A DNA stretch of 64,000 bases from Paracyclopina nana. Lineage: Eukaryota > Arthropoda > Copepoda > Cyclopoida > Cyclopettidae. Below are positions 12,462 to 27,799 of the stretch, piece by piece. A model generated the notes under the pieces. That model had not been told where the DNA came from. It ran no database searches and was given only the letters and a program-made list of their open reading frames with translations. The stretch lies in the NCBI GenBank assembly GCA_019096065.1, contig JAGUCH010000008.1, positions 3,849,001 to 3,913,000 of the forward strand, given 5' to 3'. The translations under genes were made by a program, and so were the position numbers. Every line of letters begins with the position of its first letter. Positions within the stretch are counted from its first letter, which is position 1.

Positions 12462-13522
12462 TCAATTGGCCATTGTACACATGGCAAAGGCAAAGAGCAT
12501 GTTCAAAAACTGCAAAATAATGAAAAAACTGAGGAATTGCGATTGGTGAAGCAGAATATACCACTTACCATTATAACGACAATAATAACGCCAACAATGA
12601 GAACGGTATTTTTGTTGCTATCCAAAATGTCTTCGAATTTGTCGAAACATCCAGTCAAGTTATACTTGAATGGGTTCTTTCTGCAATCGTTGGTTGCCGT
12701 TTGGTTGAACTGAGAACAGCAAGACGTGGGCACGTTGAAGCCATCTTTAGTTGGGTATACATCAGTCTGGGCAACCCAACTGTTGTTGTTGTTTGCAAAA
12801 TACACACCACAGCAGTTGTACTGAAAATTGAGCAATGATCTCAAATGAATTAATTCAGCTCCCTTTTTAAGAACTCACATCTTGTTGTACTGTGTTCCAA
12901 GCTTTCGTGATAGCGAGCTTGGCTTTGTCGGTTTCGCCCTCTTCACTATCCACAAACTTCGCCATGGATTTGATGAGAGCATTTTCCACCTCATTTAAGG
13001 ATTGGGAGTAACCTATGACCGCTCCAACAATCATGACGATGAACAACACCAGGATGACTGTAAAGTAGGCTCCAAGCATGCATTTGTTCTCCTTGATGGC
13101 TCCGCAGCATCCAAAGAACGTGAGAATGACCACGAAAATTGATACGACAATGAGTATAATGGCCGCAGATGTGAATACAGTCAAAGTTACATCTCCGCCT
13201 GAGTTCTCAAGGATGTCAACCAAAGCTTGGCCATCCACTAATGCAAATATACCTATGCCAAGAACAACGCAGCCCATAACCTGAAAAGTACAGCTTCCAT
13301 AGTAAAACTCTCTTCAGTTTACAGGTACGTATGTATTTTTGCTAAATGTCAAGTTACGGATGTACTAGAAAAATCAATAAACTAAAAACATTAAGAGGCG
13401 TTATCTATTCACTTTTCTGTGTCAGCCGCCATTCAATTGTATTTGTTCAATATACTCACAAAGACTGCGAAGTTGGTGGCAAAAAGCAGGTATTTGATGA
13501 TGTTCGCCAAGAATCCTTCCAT
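12462..13522 (-). CDS. Tetraspanin B (four exons)
   Basis: Minus-strand exons: 13522-13460, 13280-12879, 12820-12569 and 12509-12462. All are in phase 0 and give 254 residues. The start ATG follows GCCAAA. TM1, TM2 and TM3 are encoded by exons 1-2, with the small-loop signature FFGCCGAIKENKC. The large extracellular loop carries CCG (C158, C159, G160), PTSCC (C189, C190) and C201 and C213, the usual six-cysteine pattern. TM4 spans the last junction, and the C-terminal tail after it is very short (CTMAN). Exon 1 is 63 nt in both tetraspanins. Exon 2 here (134 codons) covers what tetraspanin A splits into three exons totalling 135 codons. This supports a tandem duplication followed by loss or gain of introns. 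A TTTATT on the plus strand near 12373 could be the polyadenylation signal. Confidence 0.92.
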
Positions 13523-15627
13523 TTTGGCTGCAATAGAATACAGTTGAAGACAGGTATCTTTGTATTCGTAATTGAACGACTACTGTTCGTGGTGACGCGC
13601 GCGGTAAAAGGTTCAACAAGCAGTAGCGAGCTGCTATTCTAGAAAAGCCAATACCAACGTGTGTGCGTAAAATACTACACGCTACATGCAAGCCAGCCAC
13701 GGAGCATACCGCAATTGTACCATGCTTGGTATATTCCCTACAGCGCTCGGTGAAGTGTCAACAATTATGAAGGCCTGCTTTTAAAGAGCAACTCAGGCCT
13801 TAAAAATGATTTTAGATTAAATATTAAAGCTAGCGAAAACTGGCCACAGTTAACTTATGTGACTTATGCTAATGCATCATATGTACTTTCAAATAGCTAT
13901 GGAAGGAATTCGGATAAAGGGGCTATTTCAGGATTAATTTGGGCATTTTCCTAGTATGCGTGCGTGTGGGACTTTTTTCATAGTAGGCTGTCATGTGCTT
14001 GTAGAGCTTGAGTGGAAGAAGGTGGCTTGCTTTCTAAAAGAGGACATTATCAGAAGCCTATTAAAGCTGAAGTGGAATTCCGATCGATCTTCTTCCACTT
14101 ACACAACAACACTATAACGCAATCAAAGGTTTTTGAGAAGAGGTTTGCCGCAACTCTATGCTGCAATTATCGTTATTAGAATAAAAGGGAGACACACCCA
14201 CAAATGCACTATGTTACTAATATGTGGCTGCATTAGTAAAATACAACGCGAATTTCACTCTAGATTAATTGTACCTGTGATGTGAGGAAAAGGCTTTTGT
14301 TATTGATGCTCTCAGCGATGGCTTGACAGTGACTCAGCTAAGTCTTATCAAAGTTGCAACAGCGTCAGGGCCTCCAATCTATAGCGTGCTATCTGTCAAG
14401 CATCTGCTCAAATAGCTCACACAAAATAGCACGTCGATCTGCGGGTGCGCGAGCTTGCCGCAGCTTGAGTAATCATGACTCATCAGTATGCTGACAAATA
14501 ATAGTTTTATACTAAAGCATGTGACATCACCAAGGAATGGCATAATCTGATTATGATTCATTTATTACGGTTAGTTTGTCTTTTATTCAGGCGACCACAG
14601 CTACTTAGCTGCTCTCTATAATAAAGGAGCTCTCATAGTACTATAAGCAATGAGTGGATTATGAGCATATAACTCAAGCAGCTCTTTTACAGCTCATTCT
14701 TGTGCATTACAAGAGGAAGCATGAAAGTTGCTGTTGCCTGCGTTGGGCCAATTCGGATACAATGATGCATTCACAAATTCGGTTTTAGTGAATGCATAGC
14801 AGAGAAGCATCGAACTTTGTGAAAGATGATTTCATACATTGTCCCACATGTCTACACATCTACAATCAAAGTAAGCATGATATAAAAAAAGTTCAGTACA
14901 TTTTCATAGTAGCTGCTCTATTTGTAATCAGCGCAGCCAAGTGCAAATGAAAGGTTCCGTGAAATGATTCCTCATCGGATTGGCGTTCAGCAGGAAACTC
15001 CACCGTGGAACTGAGAAGTCCCAAGACTTTTCGTTGAGAACACTTGATTAAACACCGTACCAAGGGCTTCAACAAAATCTTGCTGACCGAGCAGCTAGCT
15101 CTGAAAATTCCATCCGCGCGAGAAAATTACAAAATAGTAGAGGCCGAGAAAATTAATTCAGCTTGCTTGGTATGCACGCACGCATATCTCGAAGCAGTAG
15201 TCGTATACAAAAAGAACTATTAAGCATCGTGTGCAGCTTTATCGGCGCTTAAAATACGGTGGAGGAGGAAAGAAAACGAAGAAAGAGGAATGGTGCAGCC
15301 TCGAGCAGAGGCCTCAACTCCAGCCGAGAAAGCGGGTTCGAAGACGACAAAATAAGAGGCCGCAGATGAAGATATTCGGTCGTGCAAGACGCATCTTCCT
15401 TATTGCTTGCTTGAGGGGAATAAAAAAATCGCCTTTTGTCAGTGTTTATTGGCATCTTACTACAACTGCTTGAAAATTCTAGAAAAGAAAGCCATTCAAC
15501 AGTTTATTGGGGTAAGGTTGAAATCTAGGCAATTGTGGTGGTGCTGAGGAATTTGCTGCCATTTTCAGAGGTCTAATGGAGCTCATTTCGGCCGCCAAAT
15601 TCACAAAGCTGAGATGAAAACAGTGCA
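13523..15627. other. Intergenic region between divergent tetraspanin B and the pickpocket gene
   Basis: I see no supported gene, tRNA or transposon here. The genes on either side point away from each other, so promoters of both probably lie in this interval. The longest frames (about 90 codons) lack recognisable domains. Confidence 0.6.
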
Positions 15628-18600
15628 ATGATGTCAGACGGGGGAAAAACTTCCTTTCGGACTTATTGTGAAAGCACAAGCCTCCACGGTTGGCAATACA
15701 TCTACCACAGCTCTCAACGGGGCTGGAGACTCTTGTGGATTGGCATGGTTCTCTCATCCGTGATCATAGCCTTTTGCTTCGTCTTCAAGCAGACATCCGA
15801 GTTCACGAAAGCCACCGTGGTCACCACTGTGGATACCACTACAGCTCCACTCACAGATGTCTACTTTCCCTCCGTCACAATTTGCAACATTAACCAAGTA
15901 CGATTTCCTCCACCTTTTTGTCCCCTCTCATTTTGTCTGCATCTGTTTGCGCGCGGGTTTTTTTCAAGAAAAGAAAAATGTATTTCGGGGCTTTATGTGC
16001 GTGGGGATACGCAAGCGAGGATACTTAGAGGAAACCATTCATCATACTCATGCTTCCACAAAGTTGTCACAGCCATTGAGGATTGCATTAGAAATTGCTT
16101 CCCTTCATTGTGTAAAAGAGGTGCGGGAGAAGTGTGCTCCTTAGTTTGATTTAAGTGAGCTTAATTTATTGGAAGCATTTATTACACCCTACTGAGCATA
16201 GTAGCATGTATGGCTTAAATAATTGTGCTTACGTATACTACATACAATGAGGCTCTAATTTGACAACTTGCTCCAATCAGAGGTCATTTACGAAGGAAAC
16301 TTTGCGGGCTTCGTTTTCGGCGCTGAAAAAAGTCTTGTTTGCAGTATTCTCTCGCGGGTCAACAAGTTTCTTCTCTGCTCAAATAAGGGGCAAAAGATCT
16401 TTGCCACTATTTCTGGCCTACAGTTGGTGCTGTCCTCAAGATCCATCATTTTGCCTTTGTGCATTTCAGGTTCGTCGATCATTTCTCGAAGAGCTGGGAA
16501 TTCACAAAAATTGGACTGTGGTGGATATGATTTTTCGCGAGTTCTACACTGGCAGTGAGACAGACTTGAGCGTTGAGGAACGTGAAGTGCTGGACTCTCT
16601 GTTCACCACTCAATTTTACGTTGAGCGTGAAATCGAGTACAGCTACACTTCGACGAAAGGCTCAGTCAACATAACAGCACTCAAAAATTGGCGAGGCTAT
16701 CTTGAAAAATACAAAGACTACATCATCAGGGGGACTCATTTCACCAACTTTGCTGTTCAGGTGAACTAGTAAATACATATGAACGCTTTCTTTTGTTCAA
16801 GAACACAAGAAAGTAGTATTGTGGGAAATTGCCACTAATTTCAGCAATCCGTGCTTTCTCTCGAATTATTGGAGTTATGTTTCCATCTACTAGTAGAAAG
16901 CAATAAGAAAATAGTCTCGTAATAGTTCCTTTAATGTAATAGGAGCCTGGAGGAACGATGATATTAAAAGCGAGCTATGGTGGTGAGGCCAAGAGTGGAG
17001 CTTCCTCGGATTTCAACCCTTACTTTGGAACTGATGTGGGGATCTGCAGCATAATTAAGCCGCAGCTTAGCTTCAACAACTCTCTTGACCATCTTCCGTT
17101 CTGGACTAAACTCTTTGAGGAAAACGAAAATATCCCTCCTGGCTCCGAGGTAGGCAAGGCCAATGGACTTACGGTGCTCCTTGACGCGGAAACTTATGAC
17201 TATACCTACCATCTCAGGGCGGGCGAAGGGTTTAAGGTATATAGCGTGCTCTGAAAGCTTTCACTTTACCTCTATTGCAGCGGAGACTGATTGAAGTGTT
17301 TATAGCTGTCAGTGCATCACCATCTCGACCAGCCAATCATGAGCATAAAGGAAATTGATATATCCGTTGGCTCCGAATCTCAAGTGGCTGTAACAACAAC
17401 ACTGACCACAACTACTGACGAGGCAAAGTATCGCTTTGCACCCATTGATCGAGGATGCTACTTCGAAGGCGAGCTCAGCCTCAAATATTTGCCGAGGAAG
17501 TTCTACCGGTAATAACGCAATACGTTGCTTAACGATCGAGTGCGGTGTATAGCTTGACTGATCTTATATTTTCACTTATGTGTGGCTGGAACTAGGCAAC
17601 TAGTGGTATGTACCTTAATGATGCTCTGAGATAAATGGAGCTAGCTTGTTGGCAGCAGCCACATTTTCCGAAGCAGCATGCGCGGCTGTGGCTTGGGAAC
17701 GTGTTTTTTATGAGCCAACTTTTTCTTGGCTTTGCCCAAGTTTCAAGATTTTCCAAAATGGTACATTTCAAGAATGATGCACTGCTAATGGTCCGAGTAA
17801 ATGTACTTTGTATCTGGCCACCATTTATGCCTGATCGTAAAAAAGGCTTTCTAGTCCATCATGCGCCAAATAGCTTTACGTTGGAAAACATTCCCCTATG
17901 CTAAACATAATTTTGAAGAGCTGAAATTTAGGTGCCTCAGAAAGCATACTACAATATGACTCAAATAGTGCTACATGTGTATTTCTGCGAGTATTTCCAG
18001 TCAAAGTAATTTATTTCTCCTGTGGCTGCAGTACAGCCAAAAGCCTGTCAGGCAATTTTCCCTTGAGACTCTTTTGGCCTCCCGGCAATTAATTCGCACT
18101 TCATTAACCACGACAGCTACGAAATGTCCAATTGCCTATTTGAGGCAGCCTATGAAGAAATCCTGCACAGATGCAATTGTACGCCCAGTTTTCATCAGAC
18201 TGGCATTCGAGAATACCCCAGGATCTGCACTGGGCCTTCACTCAAGTGCATGATAAGCATCCTGCACAGAATTGGGAAGTACAACGTGGTAATGGCCTCT
18301 CCCTTTGAGCTGTCCTTCTCCAGGCTGTAATTGTTTCTTCCCCCAAGGTTGGCGACATTGGCTCGGAGAGAATGCCCTGTTTGGCCGCTTGTGAGGACCA
18401 GGTCAATCTGGTGACCGAGACGAGCTCCACTTTTCCAAATGCAGAAACTTTCCATAGGCGCGAAGAGTTTTGCCTGATCATCATCAAGCTGTTGCGAACT
18501 TGCTCAACTGTGAAGGCCGCAGCCTTGACTGACAAATTTCCTTCCATTTGTCGCCACCTCAGATTAATCAAAAACACCTCTGCCATTTGCCCATCCGGTT

Positions 18601-19413
18601 ATTGGAATCCTGGGGCGGATCATCCTGAGCTGTTGGCACCTGAAACCCCAAATGGGCAACCAGTGGCCGAGCTCATCAAAAAGGAGATGTTCATCTACGC
18701 AAAGAGCAATATGGCGCTCGTCAACATCTACATCAAGGTATGCTACACATAAGAGTGCAACAATTAATTTAGTTCACTCGTATCGAGAATAAGAGGCCCG
18801 TTTTTAGGACCCCGTGGTGACTCGGATTAAGAGAGACCAGAAAATTCCCATAATCGGCTTTGTGGCCAATACTGGGGGTCTCCTGGGACTTTGCATGGGG
18901 TTCAGTTTAGTGTCAGCTTTTGAAATTGTCTACCATTGCATGGTGACTCTCTGTTGGCGGAGCTTTCACTTGTATCGAAGCAGGACCATGGTTGTGCGGA
19001 ATGGTGAAAATAGCAAGCCAGATCAGAGGGCGAAGATGAAAACGAGCTCAGAGATCAGAGCCATTTCACAGACACCCATGACGACCCCCAAATTAGAGGC
19101 CGTCCTCCTTCTCCCCAATGGATCGAGCAGCACTTGCAATGAATGCCAAGCCAAAGAGGCCCATGGTAAGAGCCCACGCATTTCTTGACAGCAATAGCAG
19201 TAAACAGTTAATCCTGATCATTACGCAGGTCAAATGTGCTCGTTAAGCTCGATGACGACGATTGATGACCACCACAACCACGTGCACCAATTGAGGCCGT
19301 CCTCCTCATCGAATGGTGACTGTAATCGCAGTCGTCTGCCTCCGCCCACAAGCCTGAGAAAGTGCGTCCTGATCGACAACGATTGCAAGCTTTACAACAG
19401 ACAACTTCAATAG
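15628..19413 (+). CDS. Pickpocket-type DEG/ENaC sodium channel subunit
   Basis: Eight exons: 15628-15897, 16470-16760, 16943-17236, 17306-17508, 18117-18288, 18348-18737, 18808-19165 and 19229-19413. They join in phase into about 720 residues. The N-terminus has the pickpocket motif YCESTSLHG, then TM1 (about 33-53) and YFPSVTICNINQ (79-90). The cysteine-rich ectodomain includes HHHLDQPIMS, CYFEGE, NCLFEAAYEEILHRCNC and MPCLAACEDQ. TM2 contains GLCMGFS, whose G-x-S (about 571-573) corresponds to the family's selectivity filter. Members form trimeric amiloride-sensitive cation channels in sensory neurons, trachea or epithelia. Exon 5 was placed by phase: the AG before CTACGAAATG completes an Arg codon left over from exon 4. 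Its donor could be at 18285 or 18288. Exon 8 is supported by phase only; without it the frame ends shortly after 19165. Which pickpocket clade it belongs to is not decided. Confidence 0.88.
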
Positions 19414-20779
19414 GCAGAAGCTTCACAAGAAATCTCTATAAAAAGAGCGAATTTGTTCAAATTCTGCTATTACAACCACTATACTATAAAACTGCATAAA
19501 ATATATACCAACAAAAACTCTAGTAAATGTGGCGTGCCCCCTCAAAATTGTATTTGGCCTTTGACTCGTTCATAAAAGGGAGAGGCCATTTTTTTGCACC
19601 CAAAAAGTGCATTTCATGAGTGCAATAGTGTTATTGTTATGGACTGCTAAAACCCTTTTTACAGACGTACTGCAACATCGTCCAAAATGTGGGGACACCA
19701 GTGACAAATATCATGGGGTTGGGCCAACGCATAAAAGTATCAATTTCGTCTGCCGACGCCACAATAAAGAAGAGAGATGATGCTTAAGGATCCTTTGTTA
19801 TACAGGATGGCCTTGGTTGGAAAGTGCTGTAGAACTTTTGGTAGCTTCTCGCGCTTATTATATCGACAACTAAGGGATGTCCGACTGTGTGCAATATCCG
19901 TGAAAAGGCATCGTCGCTCTTTCGATCAAAAGTTGGAACATTAGCGTCAGCCTGCAGAGTGAGTAACCAATATGTTCAGTAACTCGACGTTAAAAACTGC
20001 ACTGATTCACTTTTTAGTTTGTGTCTTTTTGAGATGATGCATTGAAATCCTTGAAATCTGGACGTAAAAGTAATGGTCCAGCAAAAATGTGAAATATGAA
20101 TTTACTACTGTTTACTTGATTTTTATGGAGTTACAGTGCTCTTAGTATAGTACATCAAATGACGATACAAGCAATTGAACTTGGTCGAAATGTGCTCAAA
20201 ATTGTGTACAAAGTGCATTCTTTTAATGTGTGTTGGCTCAATTTCAGGCAATTGAAATGCCACAGCTAGCAGCTGCAAGAGAGAGAGCTGGCTCAAATCT
20301 TCTTTACCACATGATGGACGAGGATCTCGAATGCCTCATGCATTTGTAATGGTCCTTTTAAAATATAAAGCCATGATTTAACATCCACTTCCAGATATTT
20401 GTCGAGCTTTCATTTTGAAAAGCTTACTTCAATCCTAGGAATAAATGGTGTGTATATTTTTTCTGATGTATTGCGTTTTTTGAAGCCTGGAAGAACGTCT
20501 CGCATTTCAATGCTAAGAAAAAGAAACGCGTTATCTCCTTTGTTGCATTACCCATGAGAGTTGTTGTACTCATCTTCAATTGTGTTTATGGCGAAGAAAG
20601 CAATTATTTAGCATTCGTGAATCAATTATATTACGCACTTCCATCACCTACCCGATCACAGAACGCACATTATACCAGTCTCTTTGCTGAGAGTGCGAGC
20701 TAGTTGTGACCTGTCGAAGTTTCTGTCTTCTGTTACCTAATTTATTTGTTGAATTTATAACCCACACTGGAGAACGAGA
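19414..20779. other. Intergenic region downstream of the channel gene
   Basis: No gene is supported. The first part will include the channel's 3' untranslated region. The remainder up to the tRNA is AT-rich with only short frames. Confidence 0.6.
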
Positions 20780-20851
20780 TCCGGCATGGTCTAGGGGTTA
20801 GGATAGCTGGCTCTCACCCAGCAGGCCCGGGTTCGATTCCCGGTGCCGGAA
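20780..20851 (+). tRNA. tRNA-Glu (anticodon CTC)
   Basis: The acceptor stem pairs TCCGGCA with TGCCGGA. The anticodon stem GCTGG/CCAGC encloses the loop CTCTCAC, with anticodon CTC at 20813-20815. The T arm holds GGTTCGATTCC in its usual place, which is also the internal B box for RNA polymerase III. The A-box-like sequence is in the D arm (GGTCTAGGGGTTAGGAT). No intron is present. A TTTTTT tract follows at about 20854, as expected for a Pol III terminator. Confidence 0.97.
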
Positions 20852-20853
20852 AC

Positions 20854-20859
20854 CTTTTT
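20854..20859 (+). terminator. Pol III T-tract terminator
   Basis: A run of T residues lies directly 3' of the tRNA-Glu body, the standard RNA polymerase III stop signal. Confidence 0.7.
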
Positions 20860-21049
20860 TCAGCACGTTTTCTATAGCGTAGTGAAGTCAAACTGAGATT
20901 GCTATATGCTGAAACACAACTTTGTTTTTTGTGTATTTTTTATTCATGCTGAGAATCCGCTAGGTATAAAAAATGAACAAAAAATGCGCAAGTCTATTAA
21001 ACGTTAAGTTAGGTTTTGCAATCTCGCAACCTCACGAGGATTTTTTTCT

Positions 21050-23670
<2,621 letters not shown>

Positions 23671-25744
23671 TTGCAAGCTCTCAACAATTACGTAAGGCTG
23701 GAGATGAATTTGAACCTCTTCTCGGCTAAATGCTGCGTGACCTGGACAGACTTGCTAATAATTTGGTCGTCGGCTTTTTACATAATCATCACTGACTCCG
23801 AAGAATTTCTATGCGATCGGCATGGGGATTATTGATTCGAATGCTTATAAACTCGCGTAGAAAGTGCCTATTGGTTACCGATCATGCTGTAGAATTTCAA
23901 ATCAGATGACAACAGCAGCTCATCAGCGTTGCCAAAGTCAATGACACCACAAAATTATCGAGAATTGGGAACTGTTTTGGGGCACCCCGTGGAATGATGT
24001 AACAACAGGCTGGCTGCATGCAGCCTAAGTTAGAAGTTGCGGAAAGCAAAGCAAGAACTGAAGGAGAAAAGCCTGCGAGCTGCCATAACGAAAGAGGAAG
24101 CCAGTCAAATTGTTACGTGAATGGAAAATGCTGAGCCTTCACACGAAAATTCCCGTCTATCCAGGAACTTTCAAGGAAATCTGCGCAAAAGCAGAAAAAT
24201 GCTACCGTCTTTCATAATTCAGAAAGCATAAAAATTGCGTCGTGACCTTATCACTTAAAAAACATGAATTGAGTGCTTGTAAGCGTTGTTTACACAGCCT
24301 CAATTCCTTTGCGACGCAAATTCTTTCGTTATCATGTGCTATTTACGTGGCTGTAAAAATGCTCGAAGTACAAATGAATGTCTGTGGGTTTTTCCAAGAT
24401 TACCTTTGTACTTCTAATTAGATTGCTCTTCTTTTTTCAGTGTGGCTTTTTCTCGCGCGCGTTCGCTCACTTCGCTCGCGTTCGAAGCTTGGAAGGAAAC
24501 TAGTTCAACTTTATTATAAGAGAGAGCGGCAATCATGCAACGCACATTGCTGAGCAGATTGCAAAGGTCGAAACTCTGGTCGAAGTCATAGGTGGCGCAA
24601 TTTTTAGGAAATCTGTCACTCCACCTCGCCAAGTAAATAAGTTCGACCTTCGCTTTTGGAGGGCTCGCATTGATCTCAGCTACCCAAGATTGCCGCTCTC
24701 TCTTATAATACAGTTGAACTAAAGGAAACCATCCAAAAACGAGAATTGCGTAAGAAACCGAAATCTTTGAAGTGCTTCGATGTCGTACGATCTAGGAATT
24801 CTTGACCTTATATGGCTATGCCTAAAGGCTTCCACATGCATGCTTTTCACTCTTTCTCCCCCTATGAATAGCATGCAGCCTCAGAGTGTCGCGAAGCCAT
24901 ACATAAATTGGTAAATTGAGCTACCGTTTATGAATCATGCCAAGAATTTGCCGATGCTTGAAATTCGACCTTGATGAAGGCGTAAAACGCAGCACACAAC
25001 ATGCAGTTGACATTATTCCAGCATATAGCTCAATTAATTGGAAAGGCATTCTCCACTCAGGACATATGCTTTTTCTGTAATGTATGCATGATGATAACAC
25101 ATATAGTATCTGATTTGTCGCAGCTTTGAACTTTTCGCACTCGAGTTCCATCTCAAAGGTGTACCTCAACACTTGTTTAGCTTTGTTTTCCTATGTTGCT
25201 AGGCCGTATATTGCTTGTGTATATATATAAAGCTAGTATGCCATGAATCATCACCGCATTGTATTTTTAAGGCAGCTGGAGCTGCATGGGTAATATCGAA
25301 CCAAGTGAATGAATCATTTCAAATCAGTCATTGCTTTCAGAATTGGCTTCTGCAGCAACAGCCGTTACTTAATGTAACGCATAACGAGGCATAACAACGA
25401 GGAATGGGAAATGAATGTCCAAATGAGCTAGAGTAGTTGTAGCAGCAGAATCGAGCTCCGATCTGACACACATATATTTCACAGCAATCTTTTTCACAGA
25501 AGAAATGGATTCCGTATATGTAGTAACTATACTCGTCTCTCACAAGAAAATATATAAATGATGTTATTATTACAGCATGGCAACTACTGTACTCTATTCG
25601 TGATCCACAGCATCATGGGTATATATTGGTACATTATATCACTCTCAAGTTCATATAGCGCAGGATTTCATCAAGAAGGATTTTGAAGCGGATCGCTTGA
25701 CGAGCGCCACCATTTGCGAAAATACATACATATACATATTTTAA
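23671..25744. other. Spacer between the two MNK genes
   Basis: It contains hAT MITE copy 2 (24493-24729) and the presumed promoter of the four-exon kinase. No other gene is supported. Open frames at 24414-24632 are largely translated MITE sequence. Confidence 0.6.
24493..24729. mobile_element. hAT-type MITE, copy 2 (221 bp)
   Basis: The element is 24501-24721, TAGTTCAACT to AGTTGAACTA. It is flanked by a perfect 8-bp duplication AAGGAAAC at 24493-24500 and 24722-24729. It is almost identical to the copy at 10967-11190, apart from a 3-nt indel. It is non-autonomous and lies between the two MNK genes. The differing target duplications show independent insertion rather than segmental duplication. 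Confidence 0.92.
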
Positions 25745-27046
25745 TTAGAATTCCCAACGACCCAAAAAGTCGTCTCGTGGGGGGCAAAAGTTGACCACCG
25801 ATGACTGCCTCCGCATCTTGGCCGAGGCCTTCAGCGTGCCTGGCTTCGAGGATGACGAGGAAGCCATCGTGCTGACTGCTTTTCGAAGTGTATTGGGTGA
25901 AGGCAAATTGGCGGGCCTTCTCAACTGGGGCTCCGGCTGCTTTTTCTCCGCTGCGAGCATTCTGTTGATCCACGGATGATCGAGGATATCAGCAGCCTCG
26001 ATCCTCTGCTCGGGGTCGACTCTGAGCAGCTTGGAGATGAGATCCTTGGCCTCGAGGGAGATGTGAGACCAGTGCTGTTCCGGAAAGACGATCCTGCCTC
26101 TGCGGATGGAGTTGAAGAGGTCCTCTTGGCACCTGAAGCACTCCTCGTTGCGGTCCAGCCACCCGCAGTCCTCTCCGCAGCAGCCGTTGAATGGGAGATA
26201 TCCGCAGAGGAGGGTGTAGGCAATCACGCCCAGGGACCAGATGTCGCATTTCTTGTCATACGAAAGCTCTTCTTCGTCCTCGTCGAGGAGGTCGTACATC
26301 CGGTCGTCCTCGTTGACGAAAATGTCGACGACCTCGGGCGCCATGTACTCGGCGGAGCCGACGGGGCTCTGCAGCCTCGGCGTGGTGACGACGGGCTGCA
26401 CGCTGGAGCAGAGATCAAAATCACAGAGCCTGACGCTGGAGGCCACGGCCGAGGCCGCCTCGTCCTCCATGCAGAGGATGTTCTCCGGCTTGAGGTCGCG
26501 ATGCGCGATGCCTCTGGAATGCAGGTACTTGAGGGACTTGGCGAGCGAGGACACAATCGTGGCCGCGTCCTTCTCGCTGAATCGGATGTTCTTCTGGATT
26601 TGCCTGAGCAGGTGGCCGCCCTTGGCCTTTTCGAAGATCAGGTAGAACTTGTCGGCGTCCTCGAAATACTCGATCAGCTGGATGATGGTCTCGTGGCCCT
26701 GGCACAAGTAGTACAGCTCGATCTCCTTGAGCATCTTTTGCCTGTTGAAGGCCCAGCTGTCCTTGTTGATGATCTTGACGGCGTACTCCACGTTGGTGTA
26801 GATGTTGACGCAGGTCTCCACGCGGCCGTACGAGCCTTGGCCGAGGACGTCGTTTCGGAGGCTGTAGAGGTCGTTAAAGCTGGTGGCCGAGAGGGTGGAG
26901 GCCAGCCTCTTCTTCTTCTTGTTCCTTCGTGGCGGCGGAGGCTGCGAGGAGCTCACCTCGACCTCCGGAGGGCTGAGGCTGAGGCCGGAGTCGACGGACT
27001 CGCGCCTGAAGTCGGTGATGGTCGTGATGGGTGGTAGAATGTCCAT
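25745..27046 (-). CDS. MNK/Lk6-family kinase, intronless and GC-rich
   Basis: A single open frame of 433 residues. The N-terminus is Pro/Ser-rich with a basic patch KKKKR (43-47) suited to eIF4G binding. Other motifs are the glycine-rich loop GQGSYG, catalytic Lys91, HRDLKPEN (182-184 for HRD) and the MNK-specific DFD (209-211). The activation segment TTPRLQSPVGSAEYMAPE keeps (S/T)P sites. An acidic stretch (about 247-261) is followed by the MNK cysteine insert (CGEDCGW, CFRCQ) and ILDHPW. It shares long identical stretches with the four-exon kinase about 2 kb away, for example KEIE-YYLC-GH and IIQL-EYFED. It lacks the MNK C-terminal segment and ends RQSSVVNF...WEF. Third positions are strongly G/C, unlike its neighbours, which creates a long antisense open frame. 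A retrocopy or intron-loss duplicate is likely. The frame is intact and catalytic residues are kept, so it is probably functional. Confidence 0.93.
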   Translation of the reverse strand: MDILPPITTITDFRRESVDSGLSLSPPEVEVSSSQPPPPRRNKKKKRLASTLSATSFNDLYSLRNDVLGQGSYGRVETCVNIYTNVEYAVKIINKDSWAFNRQKMLKEIELYYLCQGHETIIQLIEYFEDADKFYLIFEKAKGGHLLRQIQKNIRFSEKDAATIVSSLAKSLKYLHSRGIAHRDLKPENILCMEDEAASAVASSVRLCDFDLCSSVQPVVTTPRLQSPVGSAEYMAPEVVDIFVNEDDRMYDLLDEDEEELSYDKKCDIWSLGVIAYTLLCGYLPFNGCCGEDCGWLDRNEECFRCQEDLFNSIRRGRIVFPEQHWSHISLEAKDLISKLLRVDPEQRIEAADILDHPWINRMLAAEKKQPEPQLRRPANLPSPNTLRKAVSTMASSSSSKPGTLKASAKMRRQSSVVNFCPPRDDFLGRWEF

Positions 27047-27573
27047 GTTGTTTTTCCGGCGATGACCTTGACTAGCAAAGCTCCTCTCGAGGTCGTCGCG
27101 TCGATGCTATTGATATGTGGTGGTGATGTGTTGTGGGCCGCAACCAAAGGCTAAGATCTGGACAACCTTCCCTTTGATCCGTGGATAACCTCCCTTGCAG
27201 TCGAGGCCGAGCAGGTGCGAGTTGAGCACTGCTGTGCGTGCGATCAAGGCTAGTGTTCGTACAACACTGAGTCAAAGGAGATTGTGTGCTTTGCTAGCAC
27301 TCTCGGATTCAAGCGCGTTTGCGCTCCGGCTCGCGCCATGCTCGGATATGCGGCAGAACTTCTTTTTTCCAGGCTGCTCTAGAAGGGAAGGTTTTCCCCT
27401 CCATGAGAATATGCGCGAGCGAGCGAGAACGCGCTTATACATCTGATGACCCATCGCATGGAAGAAACCCGCTTTTTTGCCCCTACGAAGACAGGACTTG
27501 ATTGTTGGGGCATATATACACATTTTTATTGCCTACCGCGCATATCCTGAATATACCGTGCAATGCCATGTAA

Positions 27574-27586
27574 TGCGCGCGCGCGC
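27574..27586. repeat. Alternating GC tract
   Basis: A (GC)6-type alternating run lies upstream of the intronless kinase. Such runs can adopt Z-DNA. Confidence 0.85.
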
Positions 27587-27799
27587 AGGAACAGGAATTC
27601 AAGATAATGTATTTGATGCGGACGACGTTGGACTTTTGGAGGCAAATGTGCCCCTCACTTTGGGACTTGAGCAAATAGCCTTTTTACGCAGCAGCTCATC
27701 TTCGACTAGTATATTTGTAGCCTCAATTTTTTATGCCTTAATTCTTATAGTAGCTAAGCTGCTATAAACTCGAGTCAAATTCATGCCAGCCATATCCAG

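Noticed and set aside
17975-18253. 92-codon plus-strand frame in the channel gene, considered as exon 5
   Set aside because: Wrong frame for the conserved NCLFEAAYEE and CNC motifs; the acceptor at 18116 restores both phase and motif.
24414-24632. 72-codon frame sharing a peptide with a frame at 10781-11212
   Set aside because: The shared peptide is only the translation of the hAT MITE present in both places.
25976-27037. 353-codon open frame on the plus strand
   Set aside because: It is exactly antisense to the intronless kinase, is Val/Leu/Glu/Asp-rich without domains, and is explained by G/C-biased third codon positions of the kinase.
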